Origin: Pseudonocardiales bacterium
Lineage (GTDB): Bacteria; Actinomycetota; Actinomycetes; Mycobacteriales; Pseudonocardiaceae
Assembly (NCBI GenBank): GCA_019247305.1
Contig: JAFAPC010000176.1
Coordinates: 24,769 to 88,768, forward strand
Reading direction: 5' to 3'
Length of the DNA stretch: 64,000 nucleotides
Position numbers and translations under genes: made by a program. The notes beneath the pieces were generated by a model. The model was not told where the DNA came from. It did no database searches and worked only from the letters and a program-made list of their open reading frames with translations. Each line of letters begins with the position of its first letter. Position 1 is the stretch's first letter. Below are positions 56,444-64,000 of the stretch, in pieces.

Positions 56444-57792
56444 CCCGGTGACTGCGGCGCGGGTGGCTGCGGCGCGGGTGGCTGAACAGCCTGGGCGGCG
56501 GCCCGGGCGGCGTACGGCAGCGCCGCAGCGATCACCTCAAAGGCCTCGGTGTCCAGGGCCGCGGAGACGAACCAGGACTCGAAGGCACTGGGCGGGGCGT
56601 AGACGCCGTGGGCGAGCAGCGCGTGGAAAAACGCCGGGAAGCGCCAGGTCCGGGTGGCCTGCACCCCGGCGTAGTCCCGCACCGCCCCGGTGGTGGGGTC
56701 GGTGAAAAACACGCTGAGCAGGGAGCCCGCGGTCTGCACCCGATGCGGCACGCCCTCGGCGTCCAACGCCTGGTTCAGCAACCCAGCCAGCTGGGTGGCC
56801 GCATGATCCAGCCGGGCGTAGACCTCCTGGTCAGCCGCTCGCAGGGTGGCCAGCCCGGCAGCCACCGCCACCGGGTTCCCAGACAGCGTGCCCGCCTGGT
56901 ATACCGGCCCGGCCGGTGCCAGGTAGGCCATCAGGTCCGCGGCACCACCGAACGCCGCGGCCGGCAGCCCGCCAGACATCACTTTGCCGAAGGTGTAGAG
57001 GTCGGCACTCACCCGCTCGAGCCCGAACCAGCCCGCGGCTGAGACCCGAAATCCGGTCATCACTTCGTCCAGGATCAGCAGCGCACCGTGGTCGTGGCAC
57101 AGCTGGCGAAGGGCGGCGTTGAAGCCGGGATCGGGGGGGACCGCGCCCATGTTCCCAGCGGCCGCTTCGGCGATGACGCAGGCGATCTCGGTTCCGCGTT
57201 CGGCGAACAGCGAGCCGACGGCATCACGGTCGTTGTAGGGCAGCACAACCGTGTCCGCGGCCTGCGCGCCGGTGACGCCGGGGCTGCTGGGCAGCCCGAA
57301 GGTGGCGACGCCGGAGCCGGCAGCGACCAGCAGCGCATCGACGTGCCCGTGGTAGTGCCCGGCGAACTTGACCACCACCGAGCGTCCGGTGACGCCCCGG
57401 GCCAGCCGGATCGCGCTCATCGTCGCCTCCGTACCGGAATTGACTAGGCGAAGACGCTCCACAGGGGGGACTCGGCGCACAATCTCCTCAGCGAGCTCGA
57501 CTTCCCCCTCAGTGGGAGTGCCGAAGGACAGCCCCCGGGTGGCGGCCGCCCGGACCGCGTCCACCACCGCGGGGTGCGCATGCCCCAGGATCATCGGTCC
57601 CCACGAGCAGACCAGATCGACGTAGCGGTGGCCATCGGCGTCCCACAGGTAGGGTCCCGCCGCTTTGACCATGAAACGCGGCGTGCCACCGACCGCGCGG
57701 AACGCCCGCACGGGGGAGTTCACCCCGCCGGGGATCACCGCGCTGGCCCGGTCAAACAGCCGGACCGACTCACTGGTCTCGATAGTCCTCAC
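56440..57792 (-). CDS. hemL: Glutamate-1-semialdehyde 2,1-aminomutase
   Basis: 450-residue PLP enzyme forming 5-aminolevulinate. Motifs: [18 protein letters not shown] at the start, [47 protein letters not shown], and the PLP lysine in [18 protein letters not shown]. The C-terminal 20 residues hold a [14 protein letters not shown] repeat encoded by a 15-bp DNA repeat and are outside the family core. It is the first gene of the hemL-phosphatase-tlpA operon and lies a few kb from hemB, hemD and hemA, so most of the haem pathway is clustered here. Confidence 0.95.
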   Translation of the reverse strand: MRTIETSESVRLFDRASAVIPGGVNSPVRAFRAVGGTPRFMVKAAGPYLWDADGHRYVDLVCSWGPMILGHAHPAVVDAVRAAATRGLSFGTPTEGEVELAEEIVRRVPPVERLRLVNSGTEATMSAIRLARGVTGRSVVVKFAGHYHGHVDALLVAAGSGVATFGLPSSPGVTGAQAADTVVLPYNDRDAVGSLFAERGTEIACVIAEAAAGNMGAVPPDPGFNAALRQLCHDHGALLILDEVMTGFRVSAAGWFGLERVSADLYTFGKVMSGGLPAAAFGGAADLMAYLAPAGPVYQAGTLSGNPVAVAAGLATLRAADQEVYARLDHAATQLAGLLNQALDAEGVPHRVQTAGSLLSVFFTDPTTGAVRDYAGVQATRTWRFPAFFHALLAHGVYAPPSAFESWFVSAALDTEAFEVIAAALPYAARAAAQAVQPPAPQPPAPQSPG

Positions 57793-57952
57793 CCGAGCCG
57801 GCCTCCGCCGCGCGCGAGAACCCCCGGGCGCCCGGCGGCGAGCAGCCCGACGACGGTCAGCACCTCAGCCACGGCGGCCAAGGCCGGCAGACGACAACGC
57901 ACCCCTCCACCCTGCCAGTGGGCGGCGAGGGCCCAGGCACCACCCCGGGCCC

Positions 57953-58435
57953 TCAGAAGCCGGGGCGGCGGGGCCGAAACCAGGCGTTGGCCGCAGGCAG
58001 GAACATCGTCACCATCGCCCCGATGAGCAGCAGCAGCTGGAGCAGCCCGGCCACGGACCCCGCTCCGGCAACAAGCCCGAACAGCCCCGCGAACACGCCT
58101 ATCCCGCCGATCACGGCCAGCACAATGCGCGCCCAGTTACGTCCCGCGCGCATCAAGAACACGAAAAGGAGTTCAATGGCCCCGACGAGCAACACCACCA
58201 CGAACACAGCTGTCGTGAAGCGCTCGACCATCGACTGGTCAACCGTCGGGTTCTGGGCAAGTGCCTGATCGACCATCTGGGCTCGGACCTGGCTGTACGT
58301 CACGGAGAGACCGAGCACGCCGAGCACAAAGGTGGCGATCCAGAGCCAGAAAGAGATCTCCACCTCCTTCGGCCGGGTTCCCCGCAGCGGCGCCTGTCCA
58401 GTCGGGTAGTCGCCCGGGGGCAGTGGCGTGGTCAT
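57953..58435 (-). CDS. Four-span membrane protein, unknown
   Basis: 160 residues. The short Pro-rich cytosolic start (PLPPGDYPTGQAP) is followed by four spans: FWLWIATFVLGVLGLSVTY, AVFVVVLLVGAIELLFVF, IVLAVIGGIGVFAGLFGLV and LLQLLLLIGAMVTMFLP. The loop between spans one and two contains NPTVDQSMVERF. This layout is common in uncharacterised actinobacterial membrane proteins. No good ribosome site is seen before the ATG at 58433-58435. It is divergent from the AbiEi-like gene. An opposite-strand long frame covering it is a shadow. Confidence 0.7.
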   Translation of the reverse strand: MTTPLPPGDYPTGQAPLRGTRPKEVEISFWLWIATFVLGVLGLSVTYSQVRAQMVDQALAQNPTVDQSMVERFTTAVFVVVLLVGAIELLFVFLMRAGRNWARIVLAVIGGIGVFAGLFGLVAGAGSVAGLLQLLLLIGAMVTMFLPAANAWFRPRRPGF

Positions 58436-58588
58436 GCCCGCGACGGTAGCGGTGGTTTACCCGCGCCGCTACGGAAATCTCACCATCACGGACACCTCCG
58501 CGTCAGCGCACCGATGTGTGGACCGCCACACCGCTGGGTCGCAATGAGTCGCTGGGAACTGTCGGTGGTCACTGGCAACGTGGTCACC

Positions 58589-59491
58589 ATGACATCAGGA
58601 AGCGACATCGAGCGACTGATCCGCCGCCAGCACGGCGCCGTGAGCCGGGCGCAACTCCGCGAGAGTGGGGTGAAGGCGAACACCATCAACGCCTGGGTGC
58701 GCCGCGGTAAACTGCGGCGGGTCCTCCACGGCGTCTACGCTGTCGGCATATTGTCGCTGGTCACCCGGGCACATGCCGCATACTTCTGGCAACCGCAGGG
58801 TGTGGTGAGCAATCTCGCCGCAGCCCACTTATGGAGGATGGCGGTGGATGAGCCTGCGGTTATCCACTTGACGGTACCGCTGAGCTGCGCGCGCGACTCG
58901 CCCGTGCCCTGGCTGCAGCTATTCCGTCGGGACACGTCCCGCACCCGACGCAGCACCGTCGGTGGGCTGCCGGTCACCGATGTGCCCCGCACCGTCTTCG
59001 ACTGCCTTGCGCTGCTCGACGACGCTGCGTGCGCTGCCCTGCTCGACCACGCCACAGCGACGCTGACCTCCGACCGGGCGCTGCGGATGCGTTATCTTGA
59101 AGAGATCGGACTGCGCGGCTCGCCTCGCGTGGCTCAGCACCTGGCATCGCTGGTGCCCGGAGCGGCATCCGCACCCGAGCGCCTGCTCGCCCGAGGCCTG
59201 CAATCGGCAGGGCTCACCGGTTTTCTCATCAACGAGCCGGTACTCGGATACCTCGCGGACTTCCTCGATCCGGTGCGAAGGCTGATCCTCGAGGTGGATG
59301 GGTACCGCACCCACGGCACCTGGCTTGCTTTCCAGGACGACCGCACCCGACAGAACGTTCTGGTGGCGCACGGGTACACCGTCCTGCGCTACACAGCTCA
59401 TGATGTCCGGACCCGGCTCGCATCGATCCTCGACGAGGTTGCCGACGTGGTCGCCCATACCAGCCGACCATCCCATGATCGCCGAAACTGA
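58589..59491 (+). CDS. AbiEi-like HTH protein with C-terminal DUF559 nuclease-like domain
   Basis: About 300 residues. The N-terminus is a winged-helix of the AbiEi antitoxin type (LIRRQHGAVSRAQLRESGV, then VRRGKLRRVLHGVYAVG). The C-terminus is a Vsr/DUF559 endonuclease-like domain: PVLGYLADFLDPVRRLILEVDG with the acidic active-site residues, then DDRTRQNVLVAHGYTVLRYT. This fusion is widespread in actinobacteria and may be a toxin-antitoxin-like or orphan defence protein. The start ATG at 58589 has no clear site; ATG at 58544 is an alternative. The open frame further upstream is antisense to the membrane protein. A 22-bp hairpin overlaps the stop. Confidence 0.78.
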   Translation: MTSGSDIERLIRRQHGAVSRAQLRESGVKANTINAWVRRGKLRRVLHGVYAVGILSLVTRAHAAYFWQPQGVVSNLAAAHLWRMAVDEPAVIHLTVPLSCARDSPVPWLQLFRRDTSRTRRSTVGGLPVTDVPRTVFDCLALLDDAACAALLDHATATLTSDRALRMRYLEEIGLRGSPRVAQHLASLVPGAASAPERLLARGLQSAGLTGFLINEPVLGYLADFLDPVRRLILEVDGYRTHGTWLAFQDDRTRQNVLVAHGYTVLRYTAHDVRTRLASILDEVADVVAHTSRPSHDRRN

Positions 59492-59540
59492 GGCGTAGCC
59501 GTGCAGAGCCGCACTGTCACGCCTCAGTTTCGGCGATCAT
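59475..59540 (+). terminator. Long perfect hairpin at the end of the AbiEi-like gene
   Basis: Arms 59475-59496 and 59519-59540 are exact 22-base reverse complements (starting ATGATCGCCGAAACTG) around a 22-base loop. The left arm contains the gene's TGA stop. It lies ahead of the convergent hemB gene and can end transcription from both sides. Confidence 0.7.
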
Positions 59541-59700
59541 GAGCGGCACACCCCGCCCGGTGCTGGCAGATCTGCCCCTGCCGGGGGTATCGGCACCTCC
59601 CCCGATCTTCCCGGGTTCGCCGGGCCAAGCAAGCTCGGTTCCGAAGGGTCAGAATCCGGGCGGAGAGGGCGGAACCACGCATTGCTGAGGACCTTCTGGG

Positions 59701-60672
59701 TCAGCGGAGCCAGTCCGTGGCCTGCACTGCCCAATAGGTCAGCACGAGGTCGGCACCGGCCCGGCGGATCGAGGTCAGCATCTCCAGCACCGTGCGCCGC
59801 CGGTCCAGCCAACCGTGGGCCGCCGCCGCCTCCACCATCGAGTACTCGCCAGAGACCTGGTAGGCGGCGACGGGAACGTCGGAGACCTCGGCGACGGCGT
59901 GCAGCACGTCCAGGTAGCACGTTGCGGGCTTGACCATCACGATGTCGGCGCCTTCGGCGAGATCTAGCGCAGTCTCCCGTAGCGCCTCGCGGGCATTGGC
60001 CGGATCCTGCTGGTAGGTCAGCCGATCGCCACGCAGCGCCGACTCGACCGCGTCGCGGAACGGCCCGTACAACGCCGAGGCGTACTTGGCGCTGTAGGCC
60101 AGAATCCCGGCGTCATGGTGACCCGCGGCATCCAGCGCCGCCCGGATCGCCCCCACCTGGCCGTCCATCATGCCGCTGGTTCCGACCAGGTGAGCGCCGG
60201 CCTGCACCTGCGCGAGCGCCATCTGGGCGTACACCGCGAGGGTGGCGTCATTGTCCACCCGGCCGGCCTGATCCAGCAGGCCGCAGTGCCCGTGATCGGT
60301 AAACTCGTCCAGACAGGTGTCAGCCATGATCACAATATCGTCACCGACCTCGGCGCGCACGTCGCGCAAGGCGGTGTTGAGCACCCCCTCGGGGTCGATC
60401 CCGCCGGAGCCGGTGGCGTCCCTGGTGGCGGGCACCCCGAACAGCATGATCCCGCCTAGCCCGCAGGCCACCGCCTCGGCCGCAGCCTTGCGCAGCGAGT
60501 CCCGGGTGTGTTGCACCACACCCGGCATGGACGGGATCGGTACCGGCTCCGCGATGCCCTGCTTGATGAACACCGGCAGCACCAGCTGACGGGGGACCAG
60601 CGTCGTCTCAGCGACCAGCCGACGCATCGCGGCCGTGGTGCGCAACCGGCGCGGCCGGCTTAGTGGAAACAT
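59701..60672 (-). CDS. hemB: Delta-aminolevulinic acid dehydratase (porphobilinogen synthase)
   Basis: 323 residues from the ATG at 60670-60672 with GGAG six bases upstream. HemB joins two 5-aminolevulinates to porphobilinogen. The two active lysines are in ILAYSAKYASALYGPFRDA and IVMVKPATCYLD; the metal region reads ADTCLDEFTDHGHCG, with two of the usual three zinc cysteines and Asp in the middle place, so it may be a magnesium- or mixed-type enzyme. Length is normal. It follows the cobA-hemD fusion by 75 bases, separated by a small hairpin (60688-60727), in the actinobacterial hem order. Confidence 0.95.
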   Translation of the reverse strand: MFPLSRPRRLRTTAAMRRLVAETTLVPRQLVLPVFIKQGIAEPVPIPSMPGVVQHTRDSLRKAAAEAVACGLGGIMLFGVPATRDATGSGGIDPEGVLNTALRDVRAEVGDDIVIMADTCLDEFTDHGHCGLLDQAGRVDNDATLAVYAQMALAQVQAGAHLVGTSGMMDGQVGAIRAALDAAGHHDAGILAYSAKYASALYGPFRDAVESALRGDRLTYQQDPANAREALRETALDLAEGADIVMVKPATCYLDVLHAVAEVSDVPVAAYQVSGEYSMVEAAAAHGWLDRRRTVLEMLTSIRRAGADLVLTYWAVQATDWLR

Positions 60673-60687
60673 GGGGACTCCGTCCTT

Positions 60688-60727
60688 GTGAGTGGCGATA
60701 CGGGCTATGAGTCGCATTGCCACTCAC
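60688..60727. promoter_or_regulatory. Small hairpin between hemD and hemB
   Basis: Arms GTGAGTGGC (60688-60696) and GCCACTCAC (60719-60727) pair perfectly around a 22-base loop. In the minus-strand transcript it lies 20 bases after the hemD stop and 16 bases before the hemB start. It could limit read-through or stabilise the message. Confidence 0.4.
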
Positions 60728-60746
60728 GGGTTATCCACAGGACCCG

Positions 60747-62276
60747 CTAGCGGCGCCTACTTTTGGCTTTGCGGGGCGGGGGAAGGGCGCCTTGGGCGCG
60801 CAGTCGGGTGGCGTGCTCGGCCAATGCATCGACCAAGGGGCTGACCTGCGCCACCTCGGGCTGCACGTCCACCCGGAGACCGAACTCGACCGCGGTCTCC
60901 GCAGTGGCCGGGCCAATGCAGGCGACGATCGTGCGAGTATGCGGCTTGCCAGCGATACCGACCAGGTTGCGCACCGTGGAGGAGGAGGTGAAGCACACCG
61001 CGTCGAATCCACCCGTCTTGATCATTTCGCGTATCTCGGCGGGTGGTGGAGCGGCCCGCACGGTGCGGTAGGCCGTGACGTCGTCGATCTCCCAGCCTCG
61101 CTCGCGCAGCCCGGCGGCCAGTGTCTCGGTCGCGATGTCCGCGCGCGGCAGCAGCACCCGGTCCACCGGGTCGAGCACATCATCGAAGGGCGGGAAGTCG
61201 GTGAGCAGCCCGTCGGAGGACTGCTCACCTGAGGGCAGCAGCTCGGGGACGATTCCCATCGAGCGCACCCGCTCGGCGGTGGCTTCTCCCACGCAAGCGA
61301 TTTTCACGCCAGCGAAGGCGCGGGCGTCCAGCCCGAATTCGGCGAACTTGTCCCAGACCGCCCGGACCGCGTTGGTGGAGGTGAACACCACCCACTGGTA
61401 ACGACCATCGACCAGACCCTTGACCGCGCGCTCCATCTGCGCCGGAGACCGGGGCGGCTCCACCGAGATCGTCGGTACCTCCACGGGCACCGCGCCGTGC
61501 ATGGCCAGCCGCTCGCTCATCGCCCCGGCCTGCTCCTTGGTCCGCGGCATCAGCACCTTCCAGCCGTACAGCGCCCGGGACTCCCACCAGGACAGCTTGC
61601 TCCGTTGCTCGACCGCGCAGCCAACGGTCACCACCAGCGGTCCGGTGAGCGAACTGGTGTCAGCGCTCAGTGACGCCAGCGTGGTCTCCACCGTGTGCTG
61701 GGTGGGCATGGTGCCCGCAGCGGTGACCGCCACCGGGGTGTGCGCGGCCAACCCGTGCTCGACTAGAGCAGCAGCCGCCTCGGCCAGGTGTGAGGCGGTG
61801 GCGTGCAGCACCAGCGGACCGGACACCGCGGCCAACGACGCCCAATCAACGCCCGCGCGGACGTCGACTTCGGTGTGGCCGGAGCCCAGCGGCACGCCAG
61901 CGAAGGCCGGCACCGCGGTCCCCATCGGCACGCCGGGCACCACCTCGAACGGCGCGCAGGCGCGGGCCACCGCCAGGACTTCCGCGACCACAGCGTCGGC
62001 GGTCAGGGGATCCCCGGACACCAGGCGCACTACGACCCGCCCGTCCTTGGCCTCGGCGAGGAGTTCCTTAGCCACCTCACCGGGCTCCCCCACCGCCGGG
62101 CGTACCTCGGCGCCGTGCGCTGCCAGCGCGAGCACCTCAGCGGGCACGTCGGGATCAGTCACCAGCAGCTCAACACAGCTCAGCAGGTGCTGCGCTCGCA
62201 CCGTGAGCATCCCGGCGTCGCCGGGACCAGCACCGACAAAGGCGATCCGCCCAGTGGTCTTGCAGACACGGCTCAT
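60747..62276 (-). CDS. hemD: CobA-like methyltransferase fused to uroporphyrinogen-III synthase
   Basis: 509 residues. Residues 1-235 resemble uroporphyrinogen-III C-methyltransferase (FVGAGPGDAGMLTVRA, RLVSGDPLTADAVV, EVVPGVPMGTAVPAFAGVPL), and residues 245-495 are HemD (VLMPRTKEQAGAMSERL, WVVFTSTNAVRAVW, FDAVCFTSSSTVRNLVGI). The fusion is usual in actinobacteria. Normal SUMT motifs are weakened, for example the GGDP motif reads SGDP, so the methyltransferase half may be less active. The ATG overlaps the stop of the hemC remnant (62273-62276). The final residues are a basic tail (KAKSRRR). HemD cyclises hydroxymethylbilane, the HemC product. Confidence 0.93.
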   Translation of the reverse strand: MSRVCKTTGRIAFVGAGPGDAGMLTVRAQHLLSCVELLVTDPDVPAEVLALAAHGAEVRPAVGEPGEVAKELLAEAKDGRVVVRLVSGDPLTADAVVAEVLAVARACAPFEVVPGVPMGTAVPAFAGVPLGSGHTEVDVRAGVDWASLAAVSGPLVLHATASHLAEAAAALVEHGLAAHTPVAVTAAGTMPTQHTVETTLASLSADTSSLTGPLVVTVGCAVEQRSKLSWWESRALYGWKVLMPRTKEQAGAMSERLAMHGAVPVEVPTISVEPPRSPAQMERAVKGLVDGRYQWVVFTSTNAVRAVWDKFAEFGLDARAFAGVKIACVGEATAERVRSMGIVPELLPSGEQSSDGLLTDFPPFDDVLDPVDRVLLPRADIATETLAAGLRERGWEIDDVTAYRTVRAAPPPAEIREMIKTGGFDAVCFTSSSTVRNLVGIAGKPHTRTIVACIGPATAETAVEFGLRVDVQPEVAQVSPLVDALAEHATRLRAQGALPPPRKAKSRRR

Positions 62277-62557
62277 GTACCTACTCGTTTCGCGTCAGGC
62301 CGCAGCCTAAGGCCGCGCAGCGCCAGGTCCGCACCCAGCGCGCCAGCACCCAGGTCTAGCAACTCGGCACCAACGCGGCGACCGAATTGCTCGGCATCGG
62401 TTAGCTCCCCAGCGAGATAGGGCCCCCAGACAGAGGACCCCGTGATCTGATTGACGCCTCCGGCGTCGGCGACCTGATTGACGCCTCCGGCGTCGGCGAC
62501 ATAGGGCCTAGGGGCATCGGGCCCAGTGACAGGTGCCCGCCACCGCGTGGCCATCAC
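62273..62557 (-). pseudogene. hemC: Remnant of porphobilinogen deaminase gene with internal deletion
   Basis: In actinobacteria hemC (about 310 codons) lies between hemA and hemD. Here only 94 codons occupy the place, overlapping hemA's stop (GTGATG at 62552-62557) and hemD's start. The C-terminal part, LTDAEQFGRRVGAELLDLG, resembles the end of HemC. The start (ATRWRAPVTGPDAP) is not the HemC N-terminus, and in between lies a 27-bp repeat coding ADAGGVNQV twice. No catalytic Asp region or dipyrromethane-cofactor Cys is present, so the product cannot be an enzyme. A functional hemC must be elsewhere if the strain makes haem, or this stretch is mis-assembled. Confidence 0.6.
62447..62500 (-). 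repeat. 27-bp tandem repeat in the hemC remnant
   Basis: The plus-strand unit begins CTGATTGACGCCTCCGGC and ends GTCGGCGAC, 27 bases, two exact copies in series. The same unit occurs at 63071-63120 inside hemA with few changes. It keeps frame in both genes and codes for ADAGGVNQ on the minus strand. Confidence 0.85.
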
Positions 62558-63945
62558 TCGATCCCTGAGAGATCGGTACGGACAGTCGCGGTGATGGCCG
62601 CAGCGGCCTGCGGGTCCAGTTCGAACAGCTCTCGCAGTGCGTCGGCGTAGGCCTCGCCCCCGCCGGCCTCGGCGAGCTGCTTAACCCGCACCGTGGGGGC
62701 GTGCAACAGCTTGTCCACCACCCGGCGCACGGTCCGGGCCAGCTCATCGCGCACCGCGGCATCGAGTCCGGGCAGCCGACCATCCAGCCGCAGCAGCTCC
62801 GCGTCCACCACCTCAGCAGCCCGCTTGCGCAGTGCGGCAACCGTTGGGGTGACCTCCGCGGTGCGCTGGGCCACCAGGTACGCGCGCACCTCCTGGGCCA
62901 CGATACGGTGAGCCGCGCTGAGGGCATCGGAGGCCGTACCGCGCTGCTGCAGCCGGCGCGCCACGGTGGTGAGATCCAGCAGGGTCACCCCGGGCAGCTT
63001 CCCCACCTCGGGCTCGACGTTGCGGGGTAACCCCAGGTCGCACACCACCAGTGGGACCCGACGGTGGCCCCCGGCGTCGGCAGCCTGATTGACGCCTCCG
63101 GCGTCGGCGATCTGATCGACGCTGAGCACCGCGCCGCTCGCGGCGGTGCAGCAGATCACCACGTCCACCTCGCTCAACACGGCGGCCACGCCGTCCAGGC
63201 CGAGCGCCCGGGCAGCAGTGCCCTGCGCCGTGCACAGCTCGGCCAGCCGCGCTGCGCTGAGGTGGGTGCGGTTGGCCACCACAATCTCGGTCACCTTGGC
63301 CCGACGCAGCTGCGCCGCAGCCAGCCCAGCCATTGAGCCGGCGCCGAGGATCAGCGCCCGTCGACCAGCCAAACCTGCCCCAGCGAGACCCGCTAGACCA
63401 GCGTCGGCGCCCGCCAGCACAGCCGCCGCAGCGCCGAGGGCTTCGGAGACCACCGAGGCTCCTGCGGTATCGATGTCGGTTTCGGTGTGGACCCGTTTGC
63501 CGACCCGCAGCGCCTGCTGCACCACCTCATGCAGGGTTCGCCCAATGCTGCCCGCCTGTTCGGCACCGGCGTAGGCAGTGCGCAGTTGCCCCAGGATCTG
63601 TGGCTCGCCGACGACCATCGAGTCGAGCCCGGCGGCCACCGAGAACACGTGCTCTACACCGGCCGCCGCGTAGTGCACGTAGAGATGGTCGGTCAGCTCG
63701 TCCAACACGAGCGCGGACTGACCCACCAACACATCGGTGATATCGGCCAACCCGCCGTGGAAGGTCGTCACCACCGCGTATACCTCGACCCGGTTGCAGG
63801 TGGAGAGCAGCAGCGCCTCCGCGACGTGCTCGCGTTCCAACAGCTGGCCCAGGACCTTGCCGGCGTCCGCAACGGACACCGCGACTTTCTCCAGCACTCC
63901 GACCGGCGCGCTGCGGTGGGACAACCCGACGACCAGCAGACTCAT
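62554..63945 (-). CDS. hemA: Glutamyl-tRNA reductase
   Basis: 463-residue first enzyme of tetrapyrrole synthesis from glutamyl-tRNA. The catalytic Cys is in [15 protein letters not shown] near residue 50; the substrate site [15 protein letters not shown] and NADPH motif [16 protein letters not shown] are present, followed by [16 protein letters not shown]. Between that motif and [15 protein letters not shown] there is an insertion of about 20 residues ([17 protein letters not shown]) encoded by the 27-bp repeat; the family usually has a shorter loop here. An Ala/Gly/Leu repeat ([12 protein letters not shown]) lies near residue 185. The start overlaps the preceding gene (ATGA). It should be functional because the insert is in a surface loop. 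Confidence 0.95.
   Translation of the reverse strand: MSLLVVGLSHRSAPVGVLEKVAVSVADAGKVLGQLLEREHVAEALLLSTCNRVEVYAVVTTFHGGLADITDVLVGQSALVLDELTDHLYVHYAAAGVEHVFSVAAGLDSMVVGEPQILGQLRTAYAGAEQAGSIGRTLHEVVQQALRVGKRVHTETDIDTAGASVVSEALGAAAAVLAGADAGLAGLAGAGLAGRRALILGAGSMAGLAAAQLRRAKVTEIVVANRTHLSAARLAELCTAQGTAARALGLDGVAAVLSEVDVVICCTAASGAVLSVDQIADAGGVNQAADAGGHRRVPLVVCDLGLPRNVEPEVGKLPGVTLLDLTTVARRLQQRGTASDALSAAHRIVAQEVRAYLVAQRTAEVTPTVAALRKRAAEVVDAELLRLDGRLPGLDAAVRDELARTVRRVVDKLLHAPTVRVKQLAEAGGGEAYADALRELFELDPQAAAAITATVRTDLSGIE
63071..63120 (-). repeat. Copy of the 27-bp repeat inside hemA
   Basis: About 50 bases with nearly two units of the same 27-bp repeat as at 62447-62500 (GACGCCTCCGGCGTCGGCGA core). 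The copies differ at a few bases. Both insertions keep the reading frame. Confidence 0.8.
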
Positions 63946-64000
63946 CGGCCTATCGCAATCGGATCGACCGGCTCCGCCACCCCCGGAGACCCGCCGCAGC
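63942..64000 (-). CDS. C-terminal tail of the gene upstream of hemA (possibly rex), partial
   Basis: Only the last 19 codons are in the window. The frame ending in TGA at 63942-63944 overlaps the hemA ATG by ATGA, so it is the most likely of the three frames. It reads [12 protein letters not shown] before the stop. In many actinobacteria the redox-sensing repressor gene rex lies here, but the tail is not conserved enough to prove it. Confidence 0.4.
   Translation of the reverse strand, partial: CGGSPGVAEPVDPIAIGR

Noticed and set aside
57665..58588. Long N-terminal extension of the AbiEi-like protein
   Set aside because: It overlaps hemL and the four-span membrane protein antisense and has random composition; the family starts near 58589.

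Overview
The window reads as the chromosome of a high-GC actinomycete, most probably of the Pseudonocardiales. GTG starts are frequent, there is a mycothiol-dependent dehydrogenase (MscR), and the actinobacterial proteins SepH, DUF2537 and DUF2530 are present. The serC, sepH, fprA, citA and gltA gene set and the rex?-hemA-hemC-hemD-hemB block are also actinobacterial. I saw no rRNA, tRNA or CRISPR array.

Layout. 1-5.6 kb (minus): the 5' part of phoU, then a stress partner-switching module: SpoIIE/PP2C phosphatase, STAS antagonist, RsbW-type anti-sigma kinase and SigF/SigB-type sigma factor, followed by a hemerythrin-like protein and a DUF2267 protein. 5.7-9.6 kb (plus): a very large cytosolic hybrid histidine kinase with a long array of HAMP-type repeats. 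9.9-13.3 kb: small membrane and secreted proteins of unknown function.

13.8-25.2 kb: a form I (AYxCSFR) aerobic carbon monoxide dehydrogenase island. Two operons converge on a perfect 40-bp palindrome at 17266-17305. The plus operon carries the maturation pair CoxD (MoxR AAA ATPase) and CoxE (VWA), mixed with four small proteins I do not recognise or recognise only by fold. The minus operon carries coxM-coxS-coxL, a CoxF/XdhC-YHS protein and CoxG, then five small one-helix membrane proteins and a DUF1059 mini-protein. This extended accessory set is the most novel-looking part of the window. A deleted IS630-type transposase and a CbbY-type phosphatase lie at its right border.

26-36 kb: fprA, DoxX, mscR, mtnA, gltA, pdxH, a second citrate synthase and a RibD-C reductase. 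36.6-39.1 kb: a compact graspetide (ATP-grasp RiPP) cluster of precursor, ATP-grasp ligase and PIMT-like methyltransferase. 39.3-46 kb: a frameshifted small gene, a collapsed small partner gene, a 1246-residue nSTAND ATPase with 14 WD40 repeats, and an XRE-TPR regulator.

46.2-54 kb: purC, serC, sepH, a heterodimeric ABC exporter, DUF2537 and DUF2530, with a near-consensus IdeR/DtxR iron box at 53307-53325. 54.2-64 kb: a methyltransferase, then TlpA, phosphoglycerate mutase-like protein and hemL, an AbiEi/DUF559 protein, hemB, a cobA-hemD fusion, a hemC remnant and hemA. hemC appears to have lost most of its sequence. A 27-bp repeat sits in both the hemC remnant and hemA. All functional calls come from reading motifs and comparing with remembered families; no database search was run.
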